DNA of 64,000 bases from Micromonospora sp. WMMD1120 (GCF_029626235.1 NZ_JARUBO010000005.1:1768501-1832500), one strand, 5' to 3'. Shown: positions 32,868 through 42,210, counted from the first letter of the stretch. Notes: generated by a model from the letters alone, not told the origin. Numbers and translations: made by a program.

Positions 32868-32945
32868 CGGACCATGATTGCCGACCGGCGGGTCGGACGC
32901 GATCGGTGCGTGTTCGAGTTCGGTAAGGGTGCTACCGGGTGGGCG

Positions 32946-33458
32946 TCAGCTCACCACGGCGGAATGGAGGACGCCGGCCGGCACGGCGGCGGGCGCGTCA
33001 CCGATGGTGGCGACCACCCGCTCCCGGGGTGTGCGGAGCCGGGTCCGGAAGGCGTGGTTCAGCAACGCGTCGAGCTGCCACACCCGCTTCGGGTGGGTGG
33101 TGCGGATCAGGAACCGCTCGCGGATGCCGTCGATCGCGGTGGCGGCCAGCTCGACCGAGTGCAGGCGCGGGTCCGGGCTCCAGGTCACGTTGCTCAGCTC
33201 GCGCAGCTCGGTGTTGAGGTGCAGCCGCAGCCGGTGCAGCAGCCGGGTCTGCTGGGTCACCACCAGTCGGCGGTGCGTCAGCAGCAGCAGGTAGTCGCCG
33301 GTGACCGGGCGGTCGGGGCGGCTGCACCGGGTGACCAGGATGGTGGCGTCACCGGAGCCGACACAGCGTCGGAAGACCGGCATGTGCCGGCTCACCGTCT
33401 GCACGGCCAGGCCGGCCTCGGCGGCGGCCGGGAGGAACGTTCGGGAGAAGACGTCCAT
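32946..33458 (-). CDS. PH-like domain protein of unknown function
   Basis: About 170 residues from ATG 33458. An N-terminal helix (MDVFSRTFLPAAAEAGL) is followed by a beta-rich region that reads like a bacterial PH/GRAM-type fold: GDYLLLLTHRRLVVTQQ, LHLNTELRELSNVTW, VELAATAIDGIRERFLIRTT, then a closing helix WQLDALLNHAF. There is no membrane segment. Such small PH-like proteins are common in actinomycetes without a known role. Longer starts would run into the decayed gene behind it. Confidence 0.65.
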   Translation of the reverse strand: MDVFSRTFLPAAAEAGLAVQTVSRHMPVFRRCVGSGDATILVTRCSRPDRPVTGDYLLLLTHRRLVVTQQTRLLHRLRLHLNTELRELSNVTWSPDPRLHSVELAATAIDGIRERFLIRTTHPKRVWQLDALLNHAFRTRLRTPRERVVATIGDAPAAVPAGVLHSAVVS

Positions 33459-33579
33459 GACATGCCCAACGACCTCCCACCGGGAGTGACGTGGCTCACG
33501 GCACAACTTCTGGAAGTTCCACGTGCCGGGTCGCACCGGCTGTCCGACATCGCGCCGACCGACGGCCCGGGAGCAGCCC

Positions 33580-34185
33580 TCAGCGGGTCGGCGGACGCAC
33601 CGAGGGCCGGTCCACGCGCGGCGTCGTGCCGATCGCCCCGGGGCTCGCCCAATCGGGAGGGGCATGGCGGGGCTGCCGAAGGTCGAGGTAGTTGCTGTCG
33701 ATGTTGATCCGCACCCCGCCCCAGGTCTCGTGGTGGTCGCCCCGGAACTGCTTCATCCACGCGCCGGGCGACCAGTAGGAGGCCGGCAGGGCAGCGTCCG
33801 ACACCGTCTGGACGCCGTCCCAGCGGGCAAAGTCGATCATGTCGGGTCGGGCGTGACCCGGCCGCTCGTACGCCGCCACCTGGTCGGCCAGCCCGGCGGA
33901 GGTGACCGAGGTGTAGAGACCGGCGAAGAATTTGTGCTCGTGCAGCCGGGTGGTCCAGGCGCTCACGAAGGAGTTGACCGCCTCGATGCAGGCGGCGTTC
34001 CCCGCCGGGTAGTGCTCCATGTCGAGCGTGATCGTGCTGCCCAACCAGAGGCCGAGCGCGCGGGCGTTGCCGGCCGCGTCGTCCGCCGCCTCCCTACCCT
34101 GCGCCGCCGCACGACTCGGATCGATCCTCCGCTGGTACGTCGAGCACGGCGCCTGCAGCCCGACGTAGAGCGGGACGGGCGGCAC
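33580..34185 (-). pseudogene. 5'-truncated DUF1906 (glycoside-hydrolase-like) gene
   Basis: The intact part codes for the second half of a DUF1906/Rv2525c-like TIM-barrel: VPLYVGLQAPCSTYQ, AADDAAGNARALGLWLGSTITLDMEHY-type strand, NSFVSAWTTRLHEH and DFARWDG. In intact family members about 60 residues with a conserved GFDxC start precede this. Here an in-frame TGA lies four codons before GTG 34185 (34198-34200), and no matching N-terminal half is found further upstream. No signal peptide remains. It is probably a decayed secreted enzyme. A functional short version starting at GTG 34185 is unlikely. Confidence 0.6.
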
Positions 34186-34292
34186 GATGACTGCTGGTCA
34201 CAGGAACCCGATCTGCTGTGGACGGCACGGGGTCGGCGTCAAGATCCTGCCCGCCCGACCCGCACCTGTCCATCCCCGCGCCGGCCACGATC

Positions 34293-35294
34293 TCACGCCG
34301 GCTCGGAACCCAGCAGCTCCGCCAACCAGCCCGGCACGGCGTCGACGAACTCCCCACGGGCCGGGTCGGCCGTGTCCAGGGCGCGACGCCAGGACAGCGA
34401 CCGGCTCACCGGGCCCAGGCTGATCGCGAGATCGGCGGCCGCCACCAGCGTCCGGCGGTCGTACCTATCGGTCCACGCCTCCAGGTAGGCGTCGCGCAAC
34501 CGCGCGAGTCGGGCGTCGTCGGCCGCCAGCCGCCTGTCGTGCCGGATCGCGCGCAGGGTCACCAGCAGGGTGCCGAACGGGTGCGCCACCGAGGCGTCGC
34601 CCCAGTCGAAGTAGCGGTACCCGTACACGCCCGCGAACACGTTGCCGTCGTGCAGGTCGTCGTGCTGCACGGTGGCCGGGATGCCGAGGTCGGCGAGCCG
34701 CCGGCACCGCTCGGCGTACGACGGCGCCGCCGCCCGCAGCCGCTCGTACACCTCCGGGCTGAGCCCGCCCTCGGCGCCGATCAGCAGCGACCGGCGATCG
34801 TCGAGCAGCTCCACGAGGAGCCCGGCCAGCACCTCGGGACGGTGGTCCGGCACGCCCCTGGCGACCAGCTCGTCGGCCCGCCGGGCGCTGGCCAGTTGCA
34901 GCGCCGCGTACCCGGGCAGCGCCCGCTCCCAGTGCGTCAGGTCGCTGTCCCGCCCCAGCACGTCACGCAGCGACTCGCCGCCGTCGGGAAGCAACGACCA
35001 GCCCTGGGCCGGGTCCACGGCGATCGGTGTGAGCACCCGATCCGGCGCCACCTCGGCGAGCGTCGCGATCAGCACCGCCTCGTGCGTCGTGCCCGGATTG
35101 TTCGCCTTGAACCAGACCGGCCCGTCGTCGGTGGGCACCCGCCAGACCAGCGACCAGGGACGGACCCGGGACTCCACCTGCCCGACCACCCGGCGGCCGG
35201 CCTGGCTCACCTGGGCGTCCACCCAGGAACGGGCGCGCACCTGCCACTGCTCGCTGGACCAGTCGAAGGTGCGCTCGCCGGCGATCGTCGTCAC
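34293..35294 (-). CDS. Aminoglycoside-phosphotransferase-family kinase-like protein
   Basis: This 333-residue protein is of the APH/choline-kinase fold. The N-lobe includes PVWFKANNPGTTHEAVLIATLAEVAPD; the catalytic loop is HDDLHDGNVFAGVYG and the metal motif YRYFDWGDASVAHPFG. GTG 35294 begins the conserved region. The family phosphorylates small molecules; a role in resistance is not implied, because many chromosomal members have other substrates. It precedes the decayed DUF1906 gene on the same strand. Confidence 0.85.
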   Translation of the reverse strand: MTTIAGERTFDWSSEQWQVRARSWVDAQVSQAGRRVVGQVESRVRPWSLVWRVPTDDGPVWFKANNPGTTHEAVLIATLAEVAPDRVLTPIAVDPAQGWSLLPDGGESLRDVLGRDSDLTHWERALPGYAALQLASARRADELVARGVPDHRPEVLAGLLVELLDDRRSLLIGAEGGLSPEVYERLRAAAPSYAERCRRLADLGIPATVQHDDLHDGNVFAGVYGYRYFDWGDASVAHPFGTLLVTLRAIRHDRRLAADDARLARLRDAYLEAWTDRYDRRTLVAAADLAISLGPVSRSLSWRRALDTADPARGEFVDAVPGWLAELLGSEPA

Positions 35295-35353
35295 GCTCGG
35301 CACCCTAGGTGGCCCGGCCGGAGCGGGCGAGGCGTTTTCCCCGACCGCGGCCG

Positions 35354-36526
35354 TCAGACCAGCTCGACGATGGTGGCGTTGGCCATGCCGCCGCCCTCGC
35401 ACATCGTCTGGAGGCCGTAGCGGAGACCGTTGTCCCGCATGTGCTGGAGCATGGTGGTCATGATCCGGGCACCGGAGCCACCGAGCGGGTGACCGAGGGC
35501 GATCGCGCCACCCCGCGGGTTGAGCCGCTCCGGGTCCGCCTCCGTCTCCGCCAACCAGGCCAGCGGCACCGGGGCGAACGCCTCGTTCACCTCGTACACC
35601 CCGATCTCCTCGATGCCCAGCCCCGCGCGGCGCAGCGCCTTCGCGGTGGCCGGGATGGGCGCGGTGAGCATGGTGACCGGGTCGTCGGCGGCGACCACAG
35701 CGGTGTGGATGCGGGCGAGCGGGCGCAGGCCGTGCCGACTGGCCCACTCGGAGGTGGTCACCGCGAGGGCCGCCGCGCCGTCGGAGATCTGGGACGCGGA
35801 GCCGGCGGTCACCACGCCGTCGGCCCGGAACGGGGTCGCCAGCTCACCGAGCTTGTCGAGCGAGGTGTCCCGTCGGATGCCCTCGTCGGCGGCGAACTTG
35901 CCGCCGTCGCCGAGCGGCACCGCCGTCACCTCCGGGTCGAACGCCCCGGCGTCCTGCGCGGCGGCGGCCTTCTCGTGGCTGGCCAGCGCGAACTCGTCGA
36001 GTTGGGTACGGGAGAGACGCCAGCGCTCGGCGATCAGCTCGGCGCCGACCCCCTGGTTGAACGGCAGCGGCGCGTCCTCGGCGAAGCCCTCGACGCCCCG
36101 GTAACGGGCGCGCAGTTGGTCGCTGAAGGGCATGCCGTCGGCCACACTGGAGCCCATCGGCACCCGGGTCATCGACTCCACCCCACCGGCGACCACCAGG
36201 TCGGCCTGGCCGGAGAGCACCGTCGCGGCGGCGAAGTGCAGCGCCTGCTGGCTGGAGCCGCACTGCCGGTCGAGTGTCGTGCCGGGCACGCTCTCGGGCC
36301 AGCCGGCGGCGAGCACGGCGTTGCGGGCGATGTTCCACGACTGCTCGCCGACCTGCGACACGCAGCCCCAGAAGACGTCGTCGACCTGCGCCGGGTCCAG
36401 CCCGGTGCGCTCGGCGAGGGCGCGCAGCACGTGCGCCGAGAGGTCGACCGGGTGGACGCCCGCGAGGCTGCCCCTGCGCCGCCCGACCGGGGTCCGCACC
36501 GCGCCGACGATGACCGCGTCACTCAT
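35354..36526 (-). CDS. Thiolase family protein (acetyl-CoA C-acyltransferase)
   Basis: This 390-residue condensing/cleaving enzyme of fatty acid metabolism starts at ATG 36526 with GGGGAG upstream. All catalytic elements are present: nucleophile C89 in TTLDRQCGSSQQA, NEAFAPVPLAW, the His motif GHPLGGSGAR and the second Cys in MCEGGGMANA. Substrate chain length cannot be told. It lies alone, without a hydroxyacyl-CoA dehydrogenase partner next to it. Confidence 0.95.
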   Translation of the reverse strand: MSDAVIVGAVRTPVGRRRGSLAGVHPVDLSAHVLRALAERTGLDPAQVDDVFWGCVSQVGEQSWNIARNAVLAAGWPESVPGTTLDRQCGSSQQALHFAAATVLSGQADLVVAGGVESMTRVPMGSSVADGMPFSDQLRARYRGVEGFAEDAPLPFNQGVGAELIAERWRLSRTQLDEFALASHEKAAAAQDAGAFDPEVTAVPLGDGGKFAADEGIRRDTSLDKLGELATPFRADGVVTAGSASQISDGAAALAVTTSEWASRHGLRPLARIHTAVVAADDPVTMLTAPIPATAKALRRAGLGIEEIGVYEVNEAFAPVPLAWLAETEADPERLNPRGGAIALGHPLGGSGARIMTTMLQHMRDNGLRYGLQTMCEGGGMANATIVELV

Positions 36527-36624
36527 GTTTACTCCCCGGTAACTTGGGCTGCCCCCGATCCTACGTCGTCCATCGAGCGCCGTCCGCCCAGGCGGCACAC
36601 GCGCACCGCTGGCATGCTGGGCGG

Positions 36625-37053
36625 GTGAACGAGATCTCCCCGACGCGGCAGTGGCGGGTGCCGGCGGGACTGCCGGCCGCGAAGCTGGCCGGCGGCGTCC
36701 TGCTCGTCGCGCTCGGGCTGCTGCTGGCCGACGGCGACCCGGTCCGCCTGGTGGTGGCCGCGCTGGCCGCCGCCGCGCTGGCCGGTTGGGCGGTACGCGA
36801 CCTGGTCGCGCCGGTGCGACTCGAGGTGGACCCCGCCGGCCTGACCGTCATTCACGGATTCGCCGGCCGGCGTCGGCTGCCCTGGTCGGCGATCGAGGCG
36901 ATCGCCGTCGACCGGCGGCCACGGTTGGGGCTGACCAGCGAGACCCTGGAGATCGACGCGGGCGACTCGCTGCACTTGTTCGGTAGGTACGACCTGGGCG
37001 TCAACCCGGACGAGGTGGCCAGCGTGTTGCAGGCCGCCCGCCCGAGCAGGTGA
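36625..37053 (+). CDS. Small membrane protein with bacterial PH domain
   Basis: This 142-residue protein starts at GTG 36625. Two hydrophobic helices (KLAGGVLLVALGLLLADG, LVVAALAAAALAGWAV) are followed by a PH-like beta domain (VRLEVDPAGLTVIHGFAGRRRLPWSAIEAI and DSLHLFGRYDLGVN). This matches the bPH_6-type actinobacterial family. Its function is unknown. Divergent from the thiolase gene and convergent with the rhomboid gene. Confidence 0.8.
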   Translation: MNEISPTRQWRVPAGLPAAKLAGGVLLVALGLLLADGDPVRLVVAALAAAALAGWAVRDLVAPVRLEVDPAGLTVIHGFAGRRRLPWSAIEAIAVDRRPRLGLTSETLEIDAGDSLHLFGRYDLGVNPDEVASVLQAARPSR

Positions 37054-37068
37054 CCTCTGCTCCCTGTC

Positions 37069-37094
37069 GACCTGCCCCGTTGGTGGGGCAGGTC
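37069..37094. terminator. Bidirectional hairpin terminator
   Basis: GACCTGCCCC (37069-37078) pairs perfectly with 37085-37094 around a six-base loop, between the convergent PH-domain and rhomboid genes. Confidence 0.8.
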
Positions 37095-37114
37095 GGACCG
37101 GCAAGTGGCACCGG

Positions 37115-38026
37115 TCAGCCAAGCAGGTAGGCGGTGCGGACCAGGACCAGCACGAGCAGGACCAGCAGGATGATCGCGCCACCGGCCGCCTGCACCAGCG
37201 TGCGTCGACCGCGCGGCGCGTAGGCGAGCACGAGCGCCATCAGCGCGCCGACGACCAGCCCACCGAGGTGCCCGGGGATCGAGATGCCCGGCACGGCCAG
37301 CGTGAACACCAGGTTGATCACCAGGATCGGGATGATCCGGGAGATGTCCCGGCCCAGCTTCCGCTCGATGATGATCAGCGCGGCGAAGAGGCCGAACACC
37401 GCCGTCGACGCGCCGACGGTGGCCGCTCTCGGGTCGCTGAACAGGTAGGCGGCCACGTTGCCGCCGAGACCCGCGATCAGGTAGAGCGCGGCGAAACGCA
37501 CCCGCCCGAGGTTGGCCTCCAGCGACCGGCCGAGCACCCACAGCGCCCACATGTTGAGCAGCAGGTGAATGACGCCGTAGTGCAGGAACATGGCGGTGAC
37601 GAGTCGGTACCACTGGCCCTCGGCGATCCCGCCGAATGTGAAATCGGAGAGGTAGGTCCGGCCGAGCACCGCACCCCACTCGGTGAGCGGCGTGCTGCCA
37701 CCCATCAGGCCACCGAAGCCGGAGCCACCCACCGCCGCGTCCCCGCCCCGCGCGGAGGCGATGGAGAGCAGCAGGAGCAGCGCGTTAACGGCGATCAGCG
37801 CCTTGGTGACATAGCCGTGCCGGCCGGCCGTGCCGCCACCGAAGGCGGTACGGACCGGCCGGACACTGCGACGCCCCTCGTTGACGCACTCCGGGCACTG
37901 GTGCCCGACCGACGCCTCCCGCATGCAGTCCGGGCAGATCGGCCGGTCGCAGCGGGTGCAGCGGACGTAGGTCTCCCGGCCGGGGTGCCGGTAGCAGACC
38001 GGGGTGGTCGGCGGTGACTCACTCAC
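37115..38026 (-). CDS. Rhomboid-family intramembrane serine protease with N-terminal zinc-binding region
   Basis: This 303-residue protein begins with a B-box-like zinc cluster (C11, H14, C23, C26, C31, C34, H42, C44, C47), then six or seven membrane helices. Rhomboid landmarks are HLLLNMWALWVLG, catalytic S207 in VGASTAVFGLF and catalytic H253 in PGHLGGLVVG. It cleaves membrane-embedded substrates. The zinc region is usual in actinobacterial homologues and may hold partners at the cytosolic face. It lies next to the cyclophilin gene, as often seen in this phylum. Confidence 0.93.
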   Translation of the reverse strand: MSESPPTTPVCYRHPGRETYVRCTRCDRPICPDCMREASVGHQCPECVNEGRRSVRPVRTAFGGGTAGRHGYVTKALIAVNALLLLLSIASARGGDAAVGGSGFGGLMGGSTPLTEWGAVLGRTYLSDFTFGGIAEGQWYRLVTAMFLHYGVIHLLLNMWALWVLGRSLEANLGRVRFAALYLIAGLGGNVAAYLFSDPRAATVGASTAVFGLFAALIIIERKLGRDISRIIPILVINLVFTLAVPGISIPGHLGGLVVGALMALVLAYAPRGRRTLVQAAGGAIILLVLLVLVLVRTAYLLG

Positions 38027-38126
38027 CGGGCCGCCCCGCCGTCCGCCACCGCGCGATCCACCGGCATCGGCCGATGCGATGCTCCGGAGCGCTCAATCAT
38101 GCGAGCAAAGGTACCTCGCCGGTCGC

Positions 38127-38657
38127 TCAGGAAGCAGACCGCTCGATCTCGACCCGCTCGATGACGACGTCCTGCAGCGGACGGTCGCTCGGGCCGGTCG
38201 GGGTGTTCGCGATCGAGTCCACGACCTTCACCGACTCCTCGTCGGCAACCTGGCCGAAGATGGTGTGCCGGTTGTTCAGGTGCGGCGTCGGGGACACGGT
38301 GATGAAGAACTGCGAACCGTTGGTGCCGGGTCCGGCGTTCGCCATCGCCAGCAGGTAGGGGCGGTCGAACCGCAGCTCCGGGTGGAACTCGTCGGCGAAC
38401 TTGTAACCCGGCCCGCCCCGACCGGTGCCGGTCGGGTCGCCCATCTGGATCATGAACCCGCTGATCACGCGGTGCGAGATGGTGCCGTCGTAGTACGGAC
38501 CACTGCCCGGCTGACCGGTGCGCGGGTCGGTGTACTCCCGGTTGCCCTCGGCCAGGTCGACGAAGTTACGGACGGTCTTCGGCGCGTGGTTGGGGAAGAG
38601 CTCCAGCCGGATCGGGCCAGCGTTGGTGTGCAGGGTGGCGTAGACAGCCTCGGCCAC
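38127..38657 (-). CDS. Cyclophilin-type peptidyl-prolyl cis-trans isomerase
   Basis: This 176-residue cytosolic folding catalyst accelerates X-Pro isomerisation. The active-site segments are ISHRVISGFMIQMGDPTGTG, with the catalytic Arg, YLLAMANAGPGTNGSQFFIT, and LNNRHTIFGQV. No signal peptide is present. It lies 100 bases upstream of the rhomboid gene on the same strand, so the two may be co-transcribed. Confidence 0.95.
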   Translation of the reverse strand: MAEAVYATLHTNAGPIRLELFPNHAPKTVRNFVDLAEGNREYTDPRTGQPGSGPYYDGTISHRVISGFMIQMGDPTGTGRGGPGYKFADEFHPELRFDRPYLLAMANAGPGTNGSQFFITVSPTPHLNNRHTIFGQVADEESVKVVDSIANTPTGPSDRPLQDVVIERVEIERSAS

Positions 38658-38774
38658 GGGTACTCCTCACTCGTTGGTCAGTTCCATGCGGATCCTCCCA
38701 TGTGCCCGATCTGGCATCGCGGAGGCATCCGAAGGTGGAGGATGACGAAGGAACAACTCCCAGGAGGTAGGACC

Positions 38775-39536
38775 GTGTTTGGATTCGGGCGGCGGCAGTC
38801 CCAGGCGCAGCTGGCCAGGGCCGAGCTGAACCAGAGCATCAGCCACCTGATGCAGGCAGCCAACCACGCCGCGAAGGGCGCCAACGCGACGGTGGGCCCA
38901 CGGGTCCGGGTGGCCCGGAGTTACGTCGCGCCGACCGCGGCGAGGGTTCGTGACCACGCGTCGACCGGCTGGGGGACGACTCTCACCACGCTGGCACCGC
39001 TGGCGGCGGCGGCCCGTGACGGCGCCGCGCAGGCCGGGCCGCTGACCAGGAAGGCCAAGTCGAAGACCATGCGGATCACTGGTAGGAAGAAGCAGCCGCG
39101 TCGTCGCGGCTCGATGATGACCGGCCTGCTGGCGGCTGGCGCCGTCGCCGGCCTGGCCGGCGCTGTCGCGCTGCGCCGCCGTCGCGAGCAGCAGGAGTGG
39201 GCCGAGTACGACCCGACCCGCACCCTCGATCCGATGCGCGACGAGATCGACTCGATCGAGGTCCGCACGCCGTCCGCCACCAAGGGCACCGACGGGTCGG
39301 CCATGACCGGCGCGGCGGGGATGACCGGCGCGGCGGGGATGACCGGCGCGGGCAGCTCGGCGGTGGCCGGCGGCAGCAGCGCCAGCACCACCGGCCCGGC
39401 CAAGCAGAGCGCCGTCCGCCCCACCGACAAGGTCCCGTCGGTCGCCGAGGGCGCCACCGACGTCTCCGGTCGGCCGACCGACGATCTCACCAAGGCGCTG
39501 GGCAAGGACACGGCCCGCACCAACGGCCGCCGCTGA
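38775..39536 (+). CDS. DUF5324-like protein with single membrane anchor and repeat tail
   Basis: This protein has about 253 residues. GTG 38775 follows a perfect AGGAGG by seven bases. The N-terminal half is an amphipathic, Ala-rich helical region (AELNQSISHLMQAANHAAKG). A membrane anchor (MMTGLLAAGAVAGLAGAVAL) and Arg-rich RRRREQQ follow. The C-terminal tail is disordered and holds three GMTGAA-type hexapeptides encoded by 18-base repeats (39303-39356). Its role is unknown; membrane-linked helical proteins of this kind are common in actinomycetes. Confidence 0.75.
   Translation: MFGFGRRQSQAQLARAELNQSISHLMQAANHAAKGANATVGPRVRVARSYVAPTAARVRDHASTGWGTTLTTLAPLAAAARDGAAQAGPLTRKAKSKTMRITGRKKQPRRRGSMMTGLLAAGAVAGLAGAVALRRRREQQEWAEYDPTRTLDPMRDEIDSIEVRTPSATKGTDGSAMTGAAGMTGAAGMTGAGSSAVAGGSSASTTGPAKQSAVRPTDKVPSVAEGATDVSGRPTDDLTKALGKDTARTNGRR
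39303..39350 (+). repeat. 18-bp coding tandem repeat
   Basis: ATGACCGGCGCGGCGGGG occurs at 39303-39320 and 39321-39338, with a third partial copy from 39339. It encodes the Met-Thr-Gly-Ala-Ala-Gly units in the tail of the DUF5324-like protein. Confidence 0.9.
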
Positions 39537-39553
39537 GGTCAACGGCCGCGCTT

Positions 39554-39596
39554 CGAGCGCCGGCACGCGGGGAAGGCTCCCGCGTGCCGGCGCTCG
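39554..39596. terminator. Very strong bidirectional hairpin
   Basis: An 18-base arm CGAGCGCCGGCACGCGGG (39554-39571) pairs perfectly with 39579-39596 around a seven-base loop. It separates the convergent DUF5324-like and corA genes. Confidence 0.88.
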
Positions 39597-39650
39597 CGCA
39601 CGGGTGGCGTGCGGCCGGTCCACGCCGTGTCGGAGCGCCGGCCCGCGCGG

Positions 39651-40799
39651 TCAGAGCCAGCCGTTGCGGCGGAACCAGCGATAGAGCGCCAGCGAGACGC
39701 CGAGCATGAGCGCCAGGACCACCGGATAGCCGTACGTCATCTTCAGCTCGGGCATGTTGTCGAAGTTCATCCCATAGATGCCGGCGATGGCCGTCCATAC
39801 CGCGGCGATTCCGGCCCAGGCGGCGATCTTGCGCATGTCGTTGTTCTGGTCGACGGTGACCTGGGCCAACCGCGCCTGGAGGATCGAGTTGAGCAGGTCG
39901 TCGTAGGAGTTCACCTGCTCCACGGTGCGGCTCAGGTGGTCCTGCACGTCGCGGAAGTACTTGCGAATCTCCTTGGGTACGTCCCGGTTGACCTGCGAGG
40001 TCAGCGTGATCATCGGCCGCTGCAGCGGCACCACCGCGCGCTTGAACTCGACCAGCTCCCGCTTCATCTGGTAAATCCGCTGGATCCGACCGTGGCCGTT
40101 GCGGTCGAAGACCTCGGCCTCCAGCACGTCCAGGTCGTCCTCGATCTGGTCGGCCACCTCGAGGTAGAGGTCGACCACCCGGTCGGTCACCCCGTACGCC
40201 ACCGCCCACGGGCCGTGCAGCAGCAGCTCCTGCTTGGTCTCCAGGTCGGCCCGGATCGGCGCGAGCCGACAGGCGTCCCCGTGCCGGACGCTGATCACGA
40301 AGTTCGGGCCGATGAAGAGCATCACCTGCCCGGTCTCCACGACCTCGGAGTTCTCGGTCAGCTCGGTGTGCTCGCAGTAGCGGGCGGTGCGCAGCACCAG
40401 GAAGACGACATCACCGAACCGCTCCAGCTTGGGGCGCTGCTCGGCCTTGACCGCGTCCTCCACGGCCAGCTCGTGCAGACCGTAGGTCTCCGCGATCGCG
40501 GTCATCTCCGCCAGCTCCGGCTGGTGCAGGCCGAGCCAGACGAAGCCGTGCTCCTCGCGGCGGGCCGCGGTCAGCGCGTCCGCGTACGTCCAGTCGCCGG
40601 GCTGCCGCTCGCCGTCGACGTACAGCGCGCAGTCGACCACAGCGCTGCGGCCGGGGCCGGTCGGGGCCGGGACGGGCGGCGAGCCGTCGGCGTTGAGGAT
40701 CCGGGTCATCGCCCGGACCGGGGAGGGCCACGCCCGGGGTCGCAGCACCCGACCTGTGGTCGACGGCGCCGTCCGGCCCCGCTCTGTCCGATCCGTCAT
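39651..40799 (-). CDS. corA: CorA-family magnesium/cobalt transporter
   Basis: This 382-residue inner-membrane channel imports Mg2+. ATG 40799 follows GGGAGGTG. A large cytosolic domain (alpha/beta, then long helices DQIEDDLDVLEAEVF and IYQMKRELVEFKRAV) leads to two C-terminal helices; the first ends with the selectivity signature YGMNF, the second precedes a basic tail (YRWFRRNGWL). This is the standard pentameric CorA plan, with an extended N-terminus typical of actinobacteria. Confidence 0.95.
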   Translation of the reverse strand: MTDRTERGRTAPSTTGRVLRPRAWPSPVRAMTRILNADGSPPVPAPTGPGRSAVVDCALYVDGERQPGDWTYADALTAARREEHGFVWLGLHQPELAEMTAIAETYGLHELAVEDAVKAEQRPKLERFGDVVFLVLRTARYCEHTELTENSEVVETGQVMLFIGPNFVISVRHGDACRLAPIRADLETKQELLLHGPWAVAYGVTDRVVDLYLEVADQIEDDLDVLEAEVFDRNGHGRIQRIYQMKRELVEFKRAVVPLQRPMITLTSQVNRDVPKEIRKYFRDVQDHLSRTVEQVNSYDDLLNSILQARLAQVTVDQNNDMRKIAAWAGIAAVWTAIAGIYGMNFDNMPELKMTYGYPVVLALMLGVSLALYRWFRRNGWL

Positions 40800-41115
40800 C
40801 GCGTCACCTCCCGCGCTCAGCCGCGGCTTGCAGGCTACGCCGACTGTTGTCGAGGACCGGTGTGACGGCCGTCGCGTGGGGCGGCGCCGGGCGGGCCGGG
40901 CCGCATTGGGGGGTGCGGGGACGACACGGCCCACCCGGCACCTGTGGGGGCGGGAGGTTGTGCTTCCGCGTCACCCAGGTCGCGGCGGCCCGGGGGGCCG
41001 GGCGGTCATACCACGTTTGACGGGTGACGCTCGCAGCATTGTGGGCCGCCGGCCGCCCGGAGGGGAGCCCCGGGACGGCCGGCATCGTCGTTCTGTCAGG
41101 AACCCGACAGATGAA
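40800..41115. other. Gene-free 316-base leader region upstream of corA
   Basis: No coding sequence is supported here. The sequence is G-rich with several possible GC hairpins, including TCTGTC/GACAGA at 41092-41111 next to the aminotransferase stop. I see no M-box or other known riboswitch core. Confidence 0.5.
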
Positions 41116-42210
41116 TCAGCTCCGGACCGCCTCGACGGCCTCCGCGAGCCGCCGGACGCCCTCGTCGATCCGGTCCGCCGTCACCGCCGAGAAGGCCAGC
41201 CGCAGGGCGTGCCGCCCGCCGTCCAGGAGGAAGTCACTGCCCTTCACCACGGCGACCCCGCGCTCGGCCGCCGCCGGGGCGAGCCGGTCGACGAGCACGT
41301 CCTCCGGGAACTCCACCCAGAGGAAGTAGCCACCGTCAGGCTCCACGAACCGCGCCTGCGGCAGGTGCCGGCGCAACGACTCGGCGAGCACCTGGGCGCG
41401 CTCGCCCAGCGCCGCGCGCACCGTCTCGATCGAGCGGTCGATGTCACCCGACACGCAGAACTGGTGCACGATCGCCTGGGACACCATGCCCGGCGAGATG
41501 TAGAGGCTCGTCGCGTTCTTCGCGATGTCGGCGATCAGATCGGCCGGGCCGACCAGGTAACCCACCCGCACACCGGGGCAGACCGTCTTGGTGAAGCTCG
41601 ACGCGTGCACCACCACGTCGCGGGTGTCCAGCGAGAGCATCGACGGCAGGGCCTCGCCCCGAAAGCGGATGTCCGCGTACGGGTCGTCCTCGAAGATCGT
41701 GAACTGGTACTCGGCGGCCAGGTCGAGCAGCTCCCGGCGCTTCTCCAGCGACAGCGTCATGCCGGCCGGGTTCTGGTAGTTGGGGATGACGTGCGCGAGT
41801 CGGGGGCGGACCCCGGACTCCAGCAGCTTGCGCAGCTCGGCGGTGTCCAGACCGTCCGGCTGGACGGTGATGCCGTGCAGCTCGCTGCCCATTCGCTTGA
41901 GGTTGAGCAGCGTCCGGTCGTACGTCGGGCGCTCCACCACCACCGCGTCGCCGGGGCGGACCAGGTGGTCGAAGAGGAACGCGTCGGCCTGGAGCGAGCC
42001 GTTGGTGACCAGCACCTGGTTGGCTTCGACCCCGTGCTTCTCGGCGATCCACTTGCGCAGCGGGACGTAGCCGACGGAGGTGCCGTACGCCGTCACTCCG
42101 GCGGGGTCGGCGTCGAAGGCGCGGACGGCGGCGGCCTTGAGCCCTTCGACATCGACGATGTCCAGCGAGGGGGCTCCACGGGCGAAGGAGATCAGCTGCT
42201 CGGCGGTCAT
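41116..42210 (-). CDS. PLP-dependent aminotransferase, class I/II (LysN/MocR-domain-like)
   Basis: This 364-residue fold-type I enzyme starts at ATG 42210, which is close to the likely transcription start since no Shine-Dalgarno is seen. Characteristic segments: ISFARGAPSLDIVD, YGTSVGYVPLRKWIAEKHG, VTNGSLQADAFLFDHL, PNYQNPAGMTLS, the acidic IFEDDPYAD, and the Schiff-base Lys in SSFTKTVCPGVRVGYLVG. The sequence follows the 2-aminoadipate/aromatic aminotransferase group (LysN, AruH). The physiological substrate is not determinable here. It has no HTH domain. Confidence 0.93.
   Translation of the reverse strand: MTAEQLISFARGAPSLDIVDVEGLKAAAVRAFDADPAGVTAYGTSVGYVPLRKWIAEKHGVEANQVLVTNGSLQADAFLFDHLVRPGDAVVVERPTYDRTLLNLKRMGSELHGITVQPDGLDTAELRKLLESGVRPRLAHVIPNYQNPAGMTLSLEKRRELLDLAAEYQFTIFEDDPYADIRFRGEALPSMLSLDTRDVVVHASSFTKTVCPGVRVGYLVGPADLIADIAKNATSLYISPGMVSQAIVHQFCVSGDIDRSIETVRAALGERAQVLAESLRRHLPQARFVEPDGGYFLWVEFPEDVLVDRLAPAAAERGVAVVKGSDFLLDGGRHALRLAFSAVTADRIDEGVRRLAEAVEAVRS

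Noticed and set aside
34293..35294. Antibiotic-resistance gene
   Set aside because: The APH fold is clear, but many chromosomal homologues phosphorylate other compounds and nothing nearby points to resistance.
40800..41115. Mg2+ riboswitch (M-box) before corA
   Set aside because: I could not find the conserved M-box core or a convincing switch between terminator and antiterminator.
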